DNA from: Roseovarius sp. THAF9
GTDB lineage: Bacteria > Pseudomonadota > Alphaproteobacteria > Rhodobacterales > Rhodobacteraceae
Direction: 5' to 3'
NCBI RefSeq assembly: GCF_009363715.1
Contig: NZ_CP045404.1
Span: forward strand, 1,580,001 to 1,644,000
DNA: 64,000 nt
Part shown: one piece after another, positions 10,253 through 18,909 of the stretch
How positions within the stretch are numbered: the stretch's first letter is position 1
Layout of the letters: each line of letters opens with the position of its first letter
The notes under the pieces: model-generated
What the model was told of the DNA's origin: nothing
The model's database searches: none
The model's input: the letters and a program-made list of their open reading frames with translations, nothing else
Translations under genes and position numbers: made by a program

Positions 10253-10690
10253 ATGATCGTCCAACAGATTTTGAAAGCAAAAGACAGTGACAAGTTGATC
10301 ACCGTGACACCCGATACGCAGGTATCCGAAGCGGCGGCGATGCTGGCCAAGCACCGGATCGGCGGTTTGATCGTGTCGGCCGATGGCGCCTCGCCCGATG
10401 GCATCCTGTCGGAGCGGGACATCGTGCGCGGTCTCGCCACGTCGGGCTCGGGCTGCCTGAATGACAAGGTGGCCGACCTGATGACGCCGAAACCCGTCTG
10501 CTGCACCAAGCAGGACAGCGCGGACACCGTGCTGGTCCGCATGACCGACGGACGCTTCCGCCATATGCCCGTGGTCGATGAGGAACAAAAACTGGTGGGC
10601 ATGGTCACCATCGGCGACGTGGTCAAAGCCCGCCTGCAGGAGTTGTCGATGGAAAAGGCGGCGCTCGAAAACATGGTGATGGGCCACTGA
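10253..10690 (+). CDS. CBS-domain pair protein
   Basis: A 145-residue protein made of two CBS domains (about residues 10-65 and 75-130). The first is seen in VTPDTQVSEAAAMLAKHRIGGLIV and LSERDIVRGLA, the second in DLMTPKPVCCTKQDSADTVL and GRFRHMPVVDEEQKLVGMVTIGDVV. Such stand-alone pairs bind adenine nucleotides and act as energy or redox sensors; no partner is evident here. I placed the start at MIVQQILKAKD (10253) because upstream codons do not resemble the family. The gene follows the LysR gene by 61 bases on the same strand, and coaD starts 157 bases later. Confidence 0.85.
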   Translation: MIVQQILKAKDSDKLITVTPDTQVSEAAAMLAKHRIGGLIVSADGASPDGILSERDIVRGLATSGSGCLNDKVADLMTPKPVCCTKQDSADTVLVRMTDGRFRHMPVVDEEQKLVGMVTIGDVVKARLQELSMEKAALENMVMGH

Positions 10691-10847
10691 CCCTGACCGG
10701 CATGGATTGAGTGTTTGCGAAACGCTGAAAGCACGGGCGCGCCCCTTGGGTTTCATCGTTCTAGAAGTACTCAAAATGGCGCAGTCGCTTGCATTCCTCC
10801 AACGTTTGTAGTTGCTTGCAGGACGGCACGACACGAAGGAAGCCCCC

Positions 10848-11342
10848 ATGCGCATCGGACTTTACCCCGGCACTTTCGATCCGATCACATTGGGTCATAC
10901 CGACATCATCGCGCGCGCGGCGACGCTGGTGGACCGGCTGGTCATCGGCGTGGCAATCAACCGCGACAAGGGCCCGCTTTTTACGCTCGAAGAACGCGTG
11001 GCGATGGTCGAGGCCGAATGCGTCGGCATCAGCGCGGCAACCGGCACCGAGATCGTGGCGCATCCGTTCGAGAACCTGCTGATCGACTGCGCCCGCGACG
11101 TGGGCGCCAGCGTAATCATTCGCGGTCTGCGCGCCGTGGCGGATTTCGAATACGAATTTCAGATGGTGGGCATGAACCGCGCCATGGACGACCGGATCGA
11201 GACGGTCTTTCTGATGGCCGATGCCCGTCGGCAGGCCATTGCAAGCAAGCTGGTCAAGGAAATCGCCCGGCTTGGGGGGGACGTCACCCGTTTCGTCACG
11301 CCCGCCGTCAAGGAAGCGCTGGAAGACCGGTTCAAGGGCTGA
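10848..11342 (+). CDS. coaD: Phosphopantetheine adenylyltransferase
   Basis: Transfers AMP from ATP to 4'-phosphopantetheine, the penultimate step of coenzyme A synthesis. The 164-residue length is typical. It begins MRIGLYPGTFDPITLGHTDI, including the nucleotidyltransferase TxGH motif (T/LGH near residues 15-18). It continues with the substrate site IIRGLRAVADFEYE (about 87-100) and MGMNR-like VGMNRAMDD. ATG 10848 is preceded by GAAGGAAG. It converges on a tiny membrane protein gene whose stop is 11 bases away. Confidence 0.95.
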   Translation: MRIGLYPGTFDPITLGHTDIIARAATLVDRLVIGVAINRDKGPLFTLEERVAMVEAECVGISAATGTEIVAHPFENLLIDCARDVGASVIIRGLRAVADFEYEFQMVGMNRAMDDRIETVFLMADARRQAIASKLVKEIARLGGDVTRFVTPAVKEALEDRFKG

Positions 11343-11352
11343 CCAGCGCGGC

Positions 11353-11496
11353 CTAGCGCCAGAAGGCCAGCCACTCGATCAGGTCGACCGTCTTGCGCGC
11401 AAGGAAGAACGACGCGGCCATTTCGTTGTAGAGATAATCCCAGCCAAGCCCCGCGATGATTAGCAGGGCAAGGAAAACCGCGATCTTGTTTGTCAT
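11353..11496 (-). CDS. Very short membrane protein conserved in Rhodobacterales
   Basis: A 47-residue product: one transmembrane helix (IAVFLALLIIAGLGWDYL), a short amphipathic part, and a terminal LARKTVDLIEWLAFWR. I recognise this layout (MTN-start, single helix, ending LEWLAFWR) as a small Rhodobacterales protein of unknown function that databases often mislabel as glyceraldehyde-3-phosphate dehydrogenase. The ATG at 11496 is favoured because the helix begins there; the longer frame to 11559 adds charged residues unlike the family. It converges on coaD. Function unknown. Confidence 0.65.
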   Translation of the reverse strand: MTNKIAVFLALLIIAGLGWDYLYNEMAASFFLARKTVDLIEWLAFWR

Positions 11497-11577
11497 GTGA
11501 TTACTATGGCCTGCCCGTTGTCGCACGTCTGCTTGCCTGCCGGGTATGCCGTAAGACACACGAAAGGCGCAAGGAAA

Positions 11578-12051
11578 TCACGAGGCCGCGCGCGTCTCCG
11601 GCGGCACCAGTGGCATATCGATCAGGTCGCCCACCAAGAGGCCCGGCAAGGCGCTGCGCCCGGGCACATCGGCCTTGCGGTAGACAGCGTTCAGCTGGGA
11701 TTTCACGGTGCCTTCGGCGGCACCGCGCAGCTTTGCTGTTTCGGTCACCGAAAAGCCCTTGATCGCGAACATTGCCACGTCCCGTTCCGCCGGGGTGAGG
11801 GCCCATTCGTCGAAATGCGCCTCGATGATTTCCGCCATGGCGCCTGCTGCGATCGAAACTTGAGATTCCAGATGTGCCTGACGGCGCAAGAGCCGCAGCA
11901 GGTAGCGCGTCTCGAACACGATGGCCGACACCAGCGCCAGCGCGGCCAGCGCCTCGATAACGATATGCAGGTTGGTCAGCGCCCGCAGGCCCCAGGGGGC
12001 AAGATCGACCACCACGTCCCACAGGAAGAACGCGGCGCAGAGGCTCTGCAC
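11578..12051 (-). CDS. Membrane-anchored LuxR-type helix-turn-helix regulator
   Basis: A 157-residue protein with two hydrophobic segments at the N-terminus (about residues 3-18 and 28-45: LHIVIEALAALALVSAIVF). A short Arg-rich linker follows, and then a C-terminal LuxR/GerE helix-turn-helix (LTPAERDVAMFAIKGFSVTE, TAKLRGAAEGTVKSQLNAVYRKADV, residues about 85-130). No receiver domain is present, so it looks like a one-component sensor held at the membrane. The only good start is GTG 12051; a stop lies 20 codons upstream. Its first codons overlap the 3' end of the cytochrome b gene, so the two may be coexpressed. The target genes are unknown. Confidence 0.75.
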   Translation of the reverse strand: MQSLCAAFFLWDVVVDLAPWGLRALTNLHIVIEALAALALVSAIVFETRYLLRLLRRQAHLESQVSIAAGAMAEIIEAHFDEWALTPAERDVAMFAIKGFSVTETAKLRGAAEGTVKSQLNAVYRKADVPGRSALPGLLVGDLIDMPLVPPETRAAS

Positions 12052-12056
12052 CGCGA

Positions 12057-12638
12057 TCAGCGCGATGAGCGCCCCGGGTTTGTCCTGTCTGCGCGGGCTA
12101 ATCGCTCCAGTTTAACGTTATCGGGCACGGTCTTGCACCCTGTAATCATCGCGCGGGGCAGGTTGACGCCGGTGCGCAGGCTTTCCAGGACCACGGCCGC
12201 GACATGGGCCAGCACCGAAAGCTCGGCCCAGAGCACGAACGCCTCGTGCGCCTCTTCGACCCATTCGGCGCCCCAGAAGGCGTTGGTGGTCATCAGGTAT
12301 CCCGTAACGCCAATGGCCAGCATCGACATCAGAAGGTTGCCGATCATTAACGCGCCGAGGGGCGAATGGCCCAGATGCGTGTGGCGGCGGCGCAGGGCCA
12401 TGTCGGTGATCTGCCGTGTCACCGCGCCGGGGCCGGGAATGAAACTGGCGAACCGGGCGTGGCGCGGGCCGATGAGGCCCCACAGGATGCGCAGGCCCAC
12501 CAGCGCCATGACGCCATAGCCGACCCATTCATGCAGCTTCGCGTCGTCGTCGATCAGAAAGGCGTTGGCGATGAACCCGGCGGCCAACGTCCAGTGAAAG
12601 ACCCGGATCGCCGGGTCCCATACCTTGTATCGTGTCAT
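12057..12638 (-). CDS. Cytochrome b561-type membrane protein
   Basis: A 193-residue integral membrane protein of the bacterial cytochrome b561/Ni-Fe hydrogenase cytochrome b type. It begins MTRYKVWDPAIRVFHWTLAAGF, whose FHW histidine is the usual first haem ligand. It has four hydrophobic segments and further histidines in DDDAKLHEWVGYG, in HLGHSPLGA and in the HVAAVVLESLRTGVNLPRAMI region typical of the end. I chose ATG 12638 because the family begins with the RVFHW helix; a frame is open 17 codons further. The neighbour is a PepSY protein, a frequent companion, transcribed in the same direction 54 bases upstream. Confidence 0.88.
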   Translation of the reverse strand: MTRYKVWDPAIRVFHWTLAAGFIANAFLIDDDAKLHEWVGYGVMALVGLRILWGLIGPRHARFASFIPGPGAVTRQITDMALRRRHTHLGHSPLGALMIGNLLMSMLAIGVTGYLMTTNAFWGAEWVEEAHEAFVLWAELSVLAHVAAVVLESLRTGVNLPRAMITGCKTVPDNVKLERLARADRTNPGRSSR

Positions 12639-12692
12639 GGTATCTCTCCCGTCTGGGGAGGGATCGGCGCGGGGACCGGCCCCTGTCATCGG

Positions 12693-12944
12693 TCAGTCGT
12701 CACGCTCGGACTTGACGATGTTGAGGTCGGAATCGAGGTAGATCTCGTAGCGCTCGCCGTCTTTCATCGCGTAGGCCTCGTACATGCCGTCTTCCATCTC
12801 GACCTTGCGGACCTCGTAGCCTTCCGCGGTCAGCTGCGTCTTGATCTGGTCGGCCTTTGCCATGTCCAGCTTGCCGTCGTCGTCCGAGGCAGAGGCGATG
12901 CCGCCGGCAAAGATGACGAGGGCGAGTGCTATGATACGTGTCAT
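12693..12944 (-). CDS. Small secreted PepSY-domain protein
   Basis: An 83-residue protein with a signal peptide (MTRIIALALVIFAGGIASA) and a single PepSY-like module (IKTQLTAEGYEVRKVEMEDGMYEAYA.. and YEIYLDSDLNIVKSERDD; cut here for length). In this family small periplasmic PepSY proteins accompany b-type cytochromes, and here the cytochrome b561 gene follows on the same strand. The role may be in redox-linked assembly or in protease inhibition; neither is shown. Very acidic (pI low by composition). Confidence 0.8.
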   Translation of the reverse strand: MTRIIALALVIFAGGIASASDDDGKLDMAKADQIKTQLTAEGYEVRKVEMEDGMYEAYAMKDGERYEIYLDSDLNIVKSERDD

Positions 12945-13101
12945 GTCTGTAGCTCCTTGTTCGTTGGCTCAGGGCAGGGGCGTGATGCCGCCTGCCGACC
13001 ACAGATGCACATCGCGGCGAGCCGGCGCTATCAACCGAAAGGGGCATTCATCGGGGTCTATAACCAATGTTTATGGCGAAAAGCCGCCGGTAAACGCGAA
13101 A

Positions 13102-13128
13102 GCCCCCGCCGCGATGTGCGACGGGGGC
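13102..13128 (-). terminator. Terminator hairpin after gap
   Basis: Arms GCCCCCGCCGC (13102-13112) and GCGACGGGGGC (13118-13128) pair over 11 positions with one mismatch. On the minus strand the stem is followed by TTTCGCGTTT. It lies 24 bases past the gap stop at 13152. Confidence 0.75.
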
Positions 13129-13151
13129 CCTCAAAACGCTTTGGTATCGGA

Positions 13152-14153
13152 TTAGCTCAGCCGTGCCATCGCCACGGCCACATCGGCCATGCGGCACGAA
13201 AAGCCCCACTCGTTGTCGTACCACGCCAGCACACGCACCAGCCGCCCGCCGGTCACGCGGGTCTGGTCGGGTGCGAAGATTGAGCTTTCCTCGGTGTGGT
13301 TGAAATCGACCGATACTTTGGGCTCGGGATCGTAGCCCAGCACGCCCTTCATCGGGCCTGCCGCCGCCTCGGCCATGATGGCGTTCACGTCGTCCGCGGT
13401 CACGTCCTTGTTGGCGAGGAACGTCAGGTCCACCGCCGACACGTTCGGCGTTGGGACGCGGATGGCCGAGCCGTCGAGCTTGCCCTTGAGGTCGGGCAGC
13501 ACCTCGCCCAATGCCTTGGCGGCGCCGGTGGAGGTGGGGATCATCGACATGGCCGCGGCGCGGGCGCGGTAAAGGTCCTTGTGGCGGCGGTCGAGCGTCG
13601 GCTGGTCGCCGGTATAGGCATGGATCGTGGTCATGATGCCGCTCTCGATGCCGATTGCCTCGTGCAGGACCTTGGCCACCGGGGCAAGGCAGTTGGTGGT
13701 GCAGGAGCCGTTCGAGATCATGCGTTCGCCGGCCTGCAATTCGCCGTCGTTGACGCCATAGACCACCGTGCGGTCCACGTTCTTTCCGGGCGCTGACAGC
13801 AGAACTTTGCTCGCGCCGCGCTCCAGGTGTTTCTTGGCCTTCTCGCCGTCGTTGAAATTGCCCGTGCATTCCAGCACCACGTCGACACCGGACCAGTCCA
13901 ACTCGTCCATCTCGTAGGTCGAGAACATTTCCATCGGCCCACGGCCCAGATCCATCGTGCCGTCGCCCAGCGTGATGTCGCCCGGGAACCGGCCATGCAC
14001 GCTGTCGTATTTCATCAGGTGGGCCGCGGTTTCCAGCGGGCCGGTGGCGTTGACCTTGGCGACCTTGATGTCGTTGCGTGTGCTGGCCGCGATATGGGCC
14101 AGGGTGCAGCGGCCAATCCGGCCGAATCCGTTGATGCCGACGGTGACGGTCAT
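13152..14153 (-). CDS. gap: Glyceraldehyde-3-phosphate dehydrogenase, type I
   Basis: Catalyses the reversible oxidation/phosphorylation of glyceraldehyde 3-phosphate. The 333-residue length is standard. It starts TVTVGINGFGRIGRCTLAHI (NAD-binding Rossmann start) and carries the catalytic motif NGSCTTNCLAPV (Cys about residue 152), the phosphate-site residues HAYTGDQPTLD and RAAAMSMIPTSTGAAKA (written as MSMIPTSTGAAKALG), and ends WYDNEWGFSCRMADV. It is monocistronic, with its own terminator at 13102-13128. Shared pathway with the transketolase gene 2.5 kb away, but no operon link. Confidence 0.96.
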   Translation of the reverse strand: MTVTVGINGFGRIGRCTLAHIAASTRNDIKVAKVNATGPLETAAHLMKYDSVHGRFPGDITLGDGTMDLGRGPMEMFSTYEMDELDWSGVDVVLECTGNFNDGEKAKKHLERGASKVLLSAPGKNVDRTVVYGVNDGELQAGERMISNGSCTTNCLAPVAKVLHEAIGIESGIMTTIHAYTGDQPTLDRRHKDLYRARAAAMSMIPTSTGAAKALGEVLPDLKGKLDGSAIRVPTPNVSAVDLTFLANKDVTADDVNAIMAEAAAGPMKGVLGYDPEPKVSVDFNHTEESSIFAPDQTRVTGGRLVRVLAWYDNEWGFSCRMADVAVAMARLS

Positions 14154-14321
14154 TTCACTCTCCTATCCGGGTGTTGGAGGGCATATAAACCCAAGGGCCA
14201 GCCGCTGAAACCCTTAAATCGCAGGGGTTTGGCGTGTTAGCGATAACCGTTTGCGCAAACCACGCGCATCGGGGCATGATTGCGCCAACCAAAGCACACC
14301 AATGGTAACGAGGGGCAGAGG

Positions 14322-15293
14322 ATGAGTGGATTACTGGCGTTGCTGGACGACGTGGCGAGCCTAGTCAAGGTGGCGGCAGCCTCGATCGACGACGTGGCGG
14401 GGCAGGCGGCCAAGGCGGGGGCGAAGGCGGCGGGCGCCGCGATCGACGATGCCGCGGTCACGCCGAAATACCTGACCGGGTTCGCGCCCGCCCGTGAGTT
14501 GCCGATTGTGTGGAAAATCGCGCGGGGGTCGCTGTTCAACAAGCTAGTCTTCCTGTTGCCGGCGGGGCTGGCGATGTCGAACTTTGCGCCGTGGCTGATC
14601 CCGCCCTTGCTTATGCTGGGGGGCGCGTATTTATGCTTCGAGGGGGCAGAGAAGGTGGCCCATGCGCTCGGAGTAGGCAAACATCACGGCGGGCCGGACG
14701 GCAGCCACCAGACCAAGGACCCCGCGCACCTGGAAGAACAAAGAGTTGAGGGGGCGATCAAGACGGATTTCATCCTGTCGGCCGAGATCATGACCATCGC
14801 GCTGTCGAACATCCCGGCCAGCAATTTCTGGATGGAAGCCGCGACGCTTGCCATGGTCGCGGTGGGGATCACCGTGGCGGTCTATGGCGCGGTGGCGCTG
14901 ATCGTGAAGGCGGACGATGCGGGGCTGTTCATGGCGCAAAACGGCAACCTTGGCGTGACGCGCGGCCTGGGCCGGGGGATCGTCAAGGGGATGCCCCATT
15001 TTCTGAAACTTCTGATGATCGTCGGCACCGCGGCGATGCTGTGGGTGGGTGGCGCGATCATCCTGCACAGCCTGTCCGAAATGGGCTGGTCCATGCCCTA
15101 TGAAACGATCCACCATTGGGCCGAGGATGCCGCTCATGCGGTCGACCGGTTCCAAGGCTTCGTCGCCTGGGCGGTGCAGGCTGCGGCGGACGGGGTTTTC
15201 GGACTGGTTTTGGGGACGCTGCTTATACCATTGGGAACCAAGGTCGTGGCGCCGGTGTGGGCGTCGGTATTCGGAAAAGGCGCGGCTCATTGA
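14322..15293 (+). CDS. DUF808 (YedI-like) inner-membrane protein
   Basis: A 323-residue multi-pass membrane protein of the DUF808 family. It begins MSGLLALLDDVASLVKVAAA, then has the conserved DDVAGQAAKAGAKAAGAAIDD and VTPKYLTGF segments and several transmembrane helices (near residues 68-105, 150-195, 225-255, 280-310). The conserved family segment KTDFILSAEIMTIAL is visible. Function in the family is unknown. I chose ATG 14322, preceded by AGGGGCAGAGG. Its stop codon sits inside a strong terminator stem, so it is transcribed alone. Confidence 0.9.
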   Translation: MSGLLALLDDVASLVKVAAASIDDVAGQAAKAGAKAAGAAIDDAAVTPKYLTGFAPARELPIVWKIARGSLFNKLVFLLPAGLAMSNFAPWLIPPLLMLGGAYLCFEGAEKVAHALGVGKHHGGPDGSHQTKDPAHLEEQRVEGAIKTDFILSAEIMTIALSNIPASNFWMEAATLAMVAVGITVAVYGAVALIVKADDAGLFMAQNGNLGVTRGLGRGIVKGMPHFLKLLMIVGTAAMLWVGGAIILHSLSEMGWSMPYETIHHWAEDAAHAVDRFQGFVAWAVQAAADGVFGLVLGTLLIPLGTKVVAPVWASVFGKGAAH

Positions 15294-15302
15294 GCCGCGC
15301 CT
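15278..15302. terminator. Hairpin spanning the DUF808 stop codon
   Basis: AGGCGCGGCTCA (15278-15289) pairs perfectly with TGAGCCGCGCCT (15291-15302) around a single central base. The TGA stop (15291-15293) is part of the stem. No clear U-tract follows, so a Rho-independent role is likely but not certain. Confidence 0.55.
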
Positions 15303-15330
15303 GAAGCCTTGGGGTCGTGGCAAAGCGGAG

Positions 15331-15351
15331 GTCCCGGATCAAGTCCGGGAC
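15331..15351. repeat. Alphaproteobacterial palindromic repeat (TCCCGGA-TCAAG-TCCGGGA type)
   Basis: GTCCCGGA (15331-15338) and TCCGGGAC (15344-15351) flank TCAAG. This exact hairpin type is a well-known dispersed intergenic repeat in many alphaproteobacteria. It lies between the convergent DUF808 and sugar dehydrogenase genes. One copy is seen in this window. Confidence 0.6.
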
Positions 15352-15365
15352 GGGTGGGATCAGCC

Positions 15366-16568
15366 TTAGCTGTCGTTGCCGTTTGTCGTGATCCGCACCA
15401 GGCGTCCGTCGGCATAATCGGTGATTGCCAGGATCGATCCGTCGCTATCCACGTCCACGTCACGCACGCGGCCCAGATCCATAGCCATGCGCTCTTCCGC
15501 GGCGACTTTGCCATCGCCGTCCATTTCCAGCCGGACAATGCCGCCGGGTTTCAGCGACCCGATCAGGAAATCGCCGTCCCAGTCGCTGAACATGCCACCG
15601 TCATAGGTGGTCATGTCGCCCGGCGCGATCACCGGGTCCCAGAAATAGACCGGCTGTTCCATGCCGTCGCGCTGTGCCTCGCCCGACCCGATGGGCGACC
15701 CGCCATAGGTCTCACCGTACGAAATGACCGGCCAGCCGTAGTTCTTGCCCGGTTCGGGGCGGTTCAGCTCGTCACCGCCCTTGGGGCCGTGCTCGACCTC
15801 CCAAAGCACACCGTCGCGCATGGTAGCGCCCTGGATATTGCGGTGACCGTAGGACCAGATGCTGTCGATGGCGTTGTCGTCGCCGACGAAGGGATTGTCG
15901 TCTGGCACCTCGCCATCGAGCGTCATCCGGATGATGACGCCGTAGGTGTTGGACGTATCCTGAGCATACTCGCGGTACTTCATCGACGAATGTTCGCCGG
16001 TGGTGATGAACACGTGCCCCGCGTTATCGAACACGATCCGCGAGCCGAAATGCTTTGCCACCGTCGCACCCGGCTCCTGTACGAAGATCTCCGTCAGGTC
16101 GGTGACCTCGGTCATATCCTCGCTCAGCGTGCCATAGGCGGCGGCAGTTGCCATCAGGTCGTCCCCGACCGGTTTGGCATAGCTGATATAGATGCGGCGG
16201 GTCTCGGCGAAGTCGGGGGACAGCACGACATCGAGCAAGCCGCCCTGACCGCGCGCGGCCACCTCGGGCATGCCGGCAATCGGTCCGGACAGGGTTCCAT
16301 CCTCCGCCACGTGGCGCAGGCGGCCCGGGCGTTCGGTCACAAGGTAGCCGCCATCCTCGGGCAACAGAGCGACCCCCCAGGGATGTTCCAGCCCGGTCGC
16401 GATATCGGTGACTTCAAGGGCCACGTCGCTGGTTTCCAGCGGGGCGCGCAGCTGGCCCTCGAAGGCCGGCTCAAGATCGGTATTGCGCGGCGCACGCTCG
16501 AAATTCTGCCCATAAGCGGGCAGGGCGATGAGCAGGGCGGTTCCGGTCAGGATCGGGCGGAAGGTCAT
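15366..16568 (-). CDS. PQQ-dependent aldose sugar dehydrogenase-like protein (secreted beta-propeller)
   Basis: A 400-residue exported protein of the glucose/sorbosone dehydrogenase family (soluble PQQ type, YliI-like). The signal peptide is MTFRPILTGTALLIALPAYG. The propeller carries GLEHPWGVALLPEDGGYLV, RGQGGLLDVVLSP, the HFGSRIVFD..GHVFITTGEH segment, and YGHRNIQGATM with WEVEHGPKGGDELN, residues that in this family contact PQQ and calcium. It would oxidise periplasmic sugars and pass electrons to the chain, but natural substrates are undefined. ATG 16568 is preceded by AAAGGAG. It follows transketolase on the same strand, separated by a strong GC hairpin. Confidence 0.87.
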   Translation of the reverse strand: MTFRPILTGTALLIALPAYGQNFERAPRNTDLEPAFEGQLRAPLETSDVALEVTDIATGLEHPWGVALLPEDGGYLVTERPGRLRHVAEDGTLSGPIAGMPEVAARGQGGLLDVVLSPDFAETRRIYISYAKPVGDDLMATAAAYGTLSEDMTEVTDLTEIFVQEPGATVAKHFGSRIVFDNAGHVFITTGEHSSMKYREYAQDTSNTYGVIIRMTLDGEVPDDNPFVGDDNAIDSIWSYGHRNIQGATMRDGVLWEVEHGPKGGDELNRPEPGKNYGWPVISYGETYGGSPIGSGEAQRDGMEQPVYFWDPVIAPGDMTTYDGGMFSDWDGDFLIGSLKPGGIVRLEMDGDGKVAAEERMAMDLGRVRDVDVDSDGSILAITDYADGRLVRITTNGNDS

Positions 16569-16608
16569 ATGGGGTTTCTCCTTTGATGCGTCGAAGCAGA
16601 AACCCGGT

Positions 16609-16637
16609 ATCGCGCGCGCGGTTCCCGCGCGCGCGAT
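16609..16637. terminator. Very stable GC hairpin between transketolase and sugar dehydrogenase
   Basis: ATCGCGCGCGCGG (16609-16621) and CCGCGCGCGCGAT (16625-16637) form a perfect 13-base stem with a TTC loop, 11 bases past the transketolase stop at 16648. There is no U-run, so it may stall polymerase or protect the 3' end instead of being a standard intrinsic terminator. Confidence 0.6.
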
Positions 16638-16647
16638 CACAGATGCG

Positions 16648-18663
16648 TCAGAGCAGCGACTTGGCTTTCGCGGCCACGGCCTCGGCGGTGATGCCGAACT
16701 GCTCGTAAAGGACCTCGGCCGGGGCCGAGGCGCCGAAGCCGTGCATCCCGACAAAGCCCGATTTCTCGCGCTTGCCGCGCTCGCCGTAAAGCCAGCGGTC
16801 CCAGCCGAAGCGGATGGCGGCCTCGACCGCCACGCGGACGGGGCCGGCAGGCAGGACCTTGCGACGGTAGGACTCGTCCTGTTCCTCGAAAAGCTCCCAG
16901 CAGGGCATCGAGACGACGCGCGTGCCGATGCCTTCGGCCTGCAACAGGTCGCGCGCGGTCATGGCAATCGCCACTTCCGAGCCGGTCGCCATCAACAGCG
17001 CCTGCCGCTTGCCCTCGGCATCGGCCAGCACGTAGGCGCCCTGGGCGGTCAGGTTCTTCTGCTTGTGCTCATTGCGCAGCGTCGGCACGCCCTGGCGGGT
17101 CAGCGACAGGACCGAAGGCGTGGATTTCGAGGTCAGCGCCAGCTCCCACGCCTCGGCCGTCTCCACCGTGTCGCAGGGGCGGAAGACGTTGGTGTTCGGC
17201 GTCGCGCGGCTGATCGCCAGGTGCTCGATCGGCTGATGGGTGGGACCGTCCTCGCCCAGGCCGATGCTGTCATGGGTCATCACGAAAACGCTGGGCACCT
17301 TCATCAGCGCGGCCAGCCGCATCGCCGGACGGGCGTAGTCGGTAAAGCACATGAAGGTGCCGCCGTAGGGCCTGATGCCGCCATGCAAGGCCATGCCGTT
17401 CATCGCGGCGGCCATGCCGTGCTCGCGAATGCCGTAATGGATGTAGCGGCCCTTGCGGTTGCCCTCGTCGAATACACTCATGTCGCCCGACTTGGTGTTG
17501 TTCGAGCCACTGAGGTCGGCCGATCCGCCGATGGTTTCCTGCATGACCGGGTTCACGACCTCCAGCACCATCTCGCTCGACTTGCGGGTGGCGACCTTGG
17601 GGCATTCCTCGGAAATCTGCTTTTTCAGCGCCCGGATGCGCGAGGCCAGAGATTTCGGCACCTCCCCGTCCATGACGCGGGTGAACTCGGCCTGGCGGCG
17701 GTCGCTCAGCTCGCCCATGCGGGTTTTCCATTCGGCATGCGCCTCGGCGCCGCGTTTGCCGATAGCTTCCCAAGCTTTCTTGATGTCGGTGGGAACCTCG
17801 AACGGGCCGGTGGTCCAGCCATAGGCCTCTTTCGCCGCTGCCATCTGGTCGGCGTCGGTCAGCGCGCCGTGACCTTTCGAGGTATCCTGCGCGGCGTGGC
17901 CCAACGCGATATGCGTCTTGCAGGCGATCATCGTGGGGCGGCGGCCGGTCTTGGCCTTGGTCAGCGCCGCGTCGATCTCTTCGGGGTCGTGGCCGTCGAT
18001 CTCGATCACCTGCCAGCCTTCGGCGCGGAAGCGCTTCACCTGGTCGGTGCGGCTGGCCAGATCGACCTTGCCGTCGATGGTGATGTTGTTGTTGTCCCAC
18101 AGCACGATCAGCTTGCCCAAGCCCAGCCGCCCGGCAAGGCCGATCGCCTCGTGGCTGACGCCCTCCATCAGGCAGCCGTCGCCGGCGATGACATAGGTGT
18201 GGTGATCCACGACCTTCTTGCCGAAGCGCGCACGCAGCGCCTCTTCGGCAATGGCGAAACCGACAGCGTTCGAGATGCCCTGACCCAGCGGGCCGGTGGT
18301 GGTCTCGATCCCGTCATGCAGGAAGTTTTCCGGGTGGCCCGCCGTGATCGCGCCCCACTGGCGGAAGTTCTTGATCTGGTCGAGCGTCATGCCCTCGTAG
18401 CCCGTCAGGTAGAGCAGGGAGTAAAGCAGCATCGAGCCGTGGCCGGCCGACAGGATGAACCTGTCGCGGTCGGGCCAGTTGGGGGCGCTCGCGTCGAATT
18501 TCAGGTGCTTTTCATAAAGCACCGTGGCCACGTCGGCCATGCCCATCGGCATGCCGGAATGGCCCGAATTGGCAGCATGCACCGCGTCGAGCGTCAGCGC
18601 GCGAATGGCGGCGGCCTTGTTCCAGTGATCGGGATGAGCAGAGCGCAGGGCAGCGATATCCAC
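16648..18663 (-). CDS. tkt: Transketolase
   Basis: Thiamine-diphosphate enzyme that transfers two-carbon ketol units in the pentose phosphate and Calvin-type cycles. The 671-residue product has the N-terminal [19 protein letters not shown], the ThDP/Mg motif [13 protein letters not shown]...[11 protein letters not shown], the pyrimidine-domain [14 protein letters not shown] and [20 protein letters not shown]. The start is GTG 18663 ([20 protein letters not shown]), which matches where family members begin and has AAAGGA about 10 bases upstream. The gene is followed by a strong hairpin and diverges from the coiled-coil/zapA pair, an arrangement common in Rhodobacterales. Confidence 0.95.
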   Translation of the reverse strand: MDIAALRSAHPDHWNKAAAIRALTLDAVHAANSGHSGMPMGMADVATVLYEKHLKFDASAPNWPDRDRFILSAGHGSMLLYSLLYLTGYEGMTLDQIKNFRQWGAITAGHPENFLHDGIETTTGPLGQGISNAVGFAIAEEALRARFGKKVVDHHTYVIAGDGCLMEGVSHEAIGLAGRLGLGKLIVLWDNNNITIDGKVDLASRTDQVKRFRAEGWQVIEIDGHDPEEIDAALTKAKTGRRPTMIACKTHIALGHAAQDTSKGHGALTDADQMAAAKEAYGWTTGPFEVPTDIKKAWEAIGKRGAEAHAEWKTRMGELSDRRQAEFTRVMDGEVPKSLASRIRALKKQISEECPKVATRKSSEMVLEVVNPVMQETIGGSADLSGSNNTKSGDMSVFDEGNRKGRYIHYGIREHGMAAAMNGMALHGGIRPYGGTFMCFTDYARPAMRLAALMKVPSVFVMTHDSIGLGEDGPTHQPIEHLAISRATPNTNVFRPCDTVETAEAWELALTSKSTPSVLSLTRQGVPTLRNEHKQKNLTAQGAYVLADAEGKRQALLMATGSEVAIAMTARDLLQAEGIGTRVVSMPCWELFEEQDESYRRKVLPAGPVRVAVEAAIRFGWDRWLYGERGKREKSGFVGMHGFGASAPAEVLYEQFGITAEAVAAKAKSLL

Positions 18664-18909
18664 GGGGCAGCGTCCTTTTGGAAATGGCGTTCGGGGCCGT
18701 GCATACCAGCCCCGAAGCAAAGATCAAGCGCCCCCGCGCCGCCTAAGTTGCAGTATCACGTTAAGGGGCGCAATTTGTGCAGCCATTGAGTAGAGTTGCG
18801 GCACATGCTTCACGCAGGCGATTCGCGCCCGGCCCTCTACAGGAGTGCAGTAGGACGGATCGGATCGCACCACGACGACGACAGGCAACGCGAGACGGGG
18901 ACCGAGGAC

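Noticed and set aside
16528..18789. 753-codon open frame on the plus strand opposite transketolase
   Set aside because: It mirrors the tkt coding frame in high-GC DNA; it has no recognisable motif and tkt is unambiguous.
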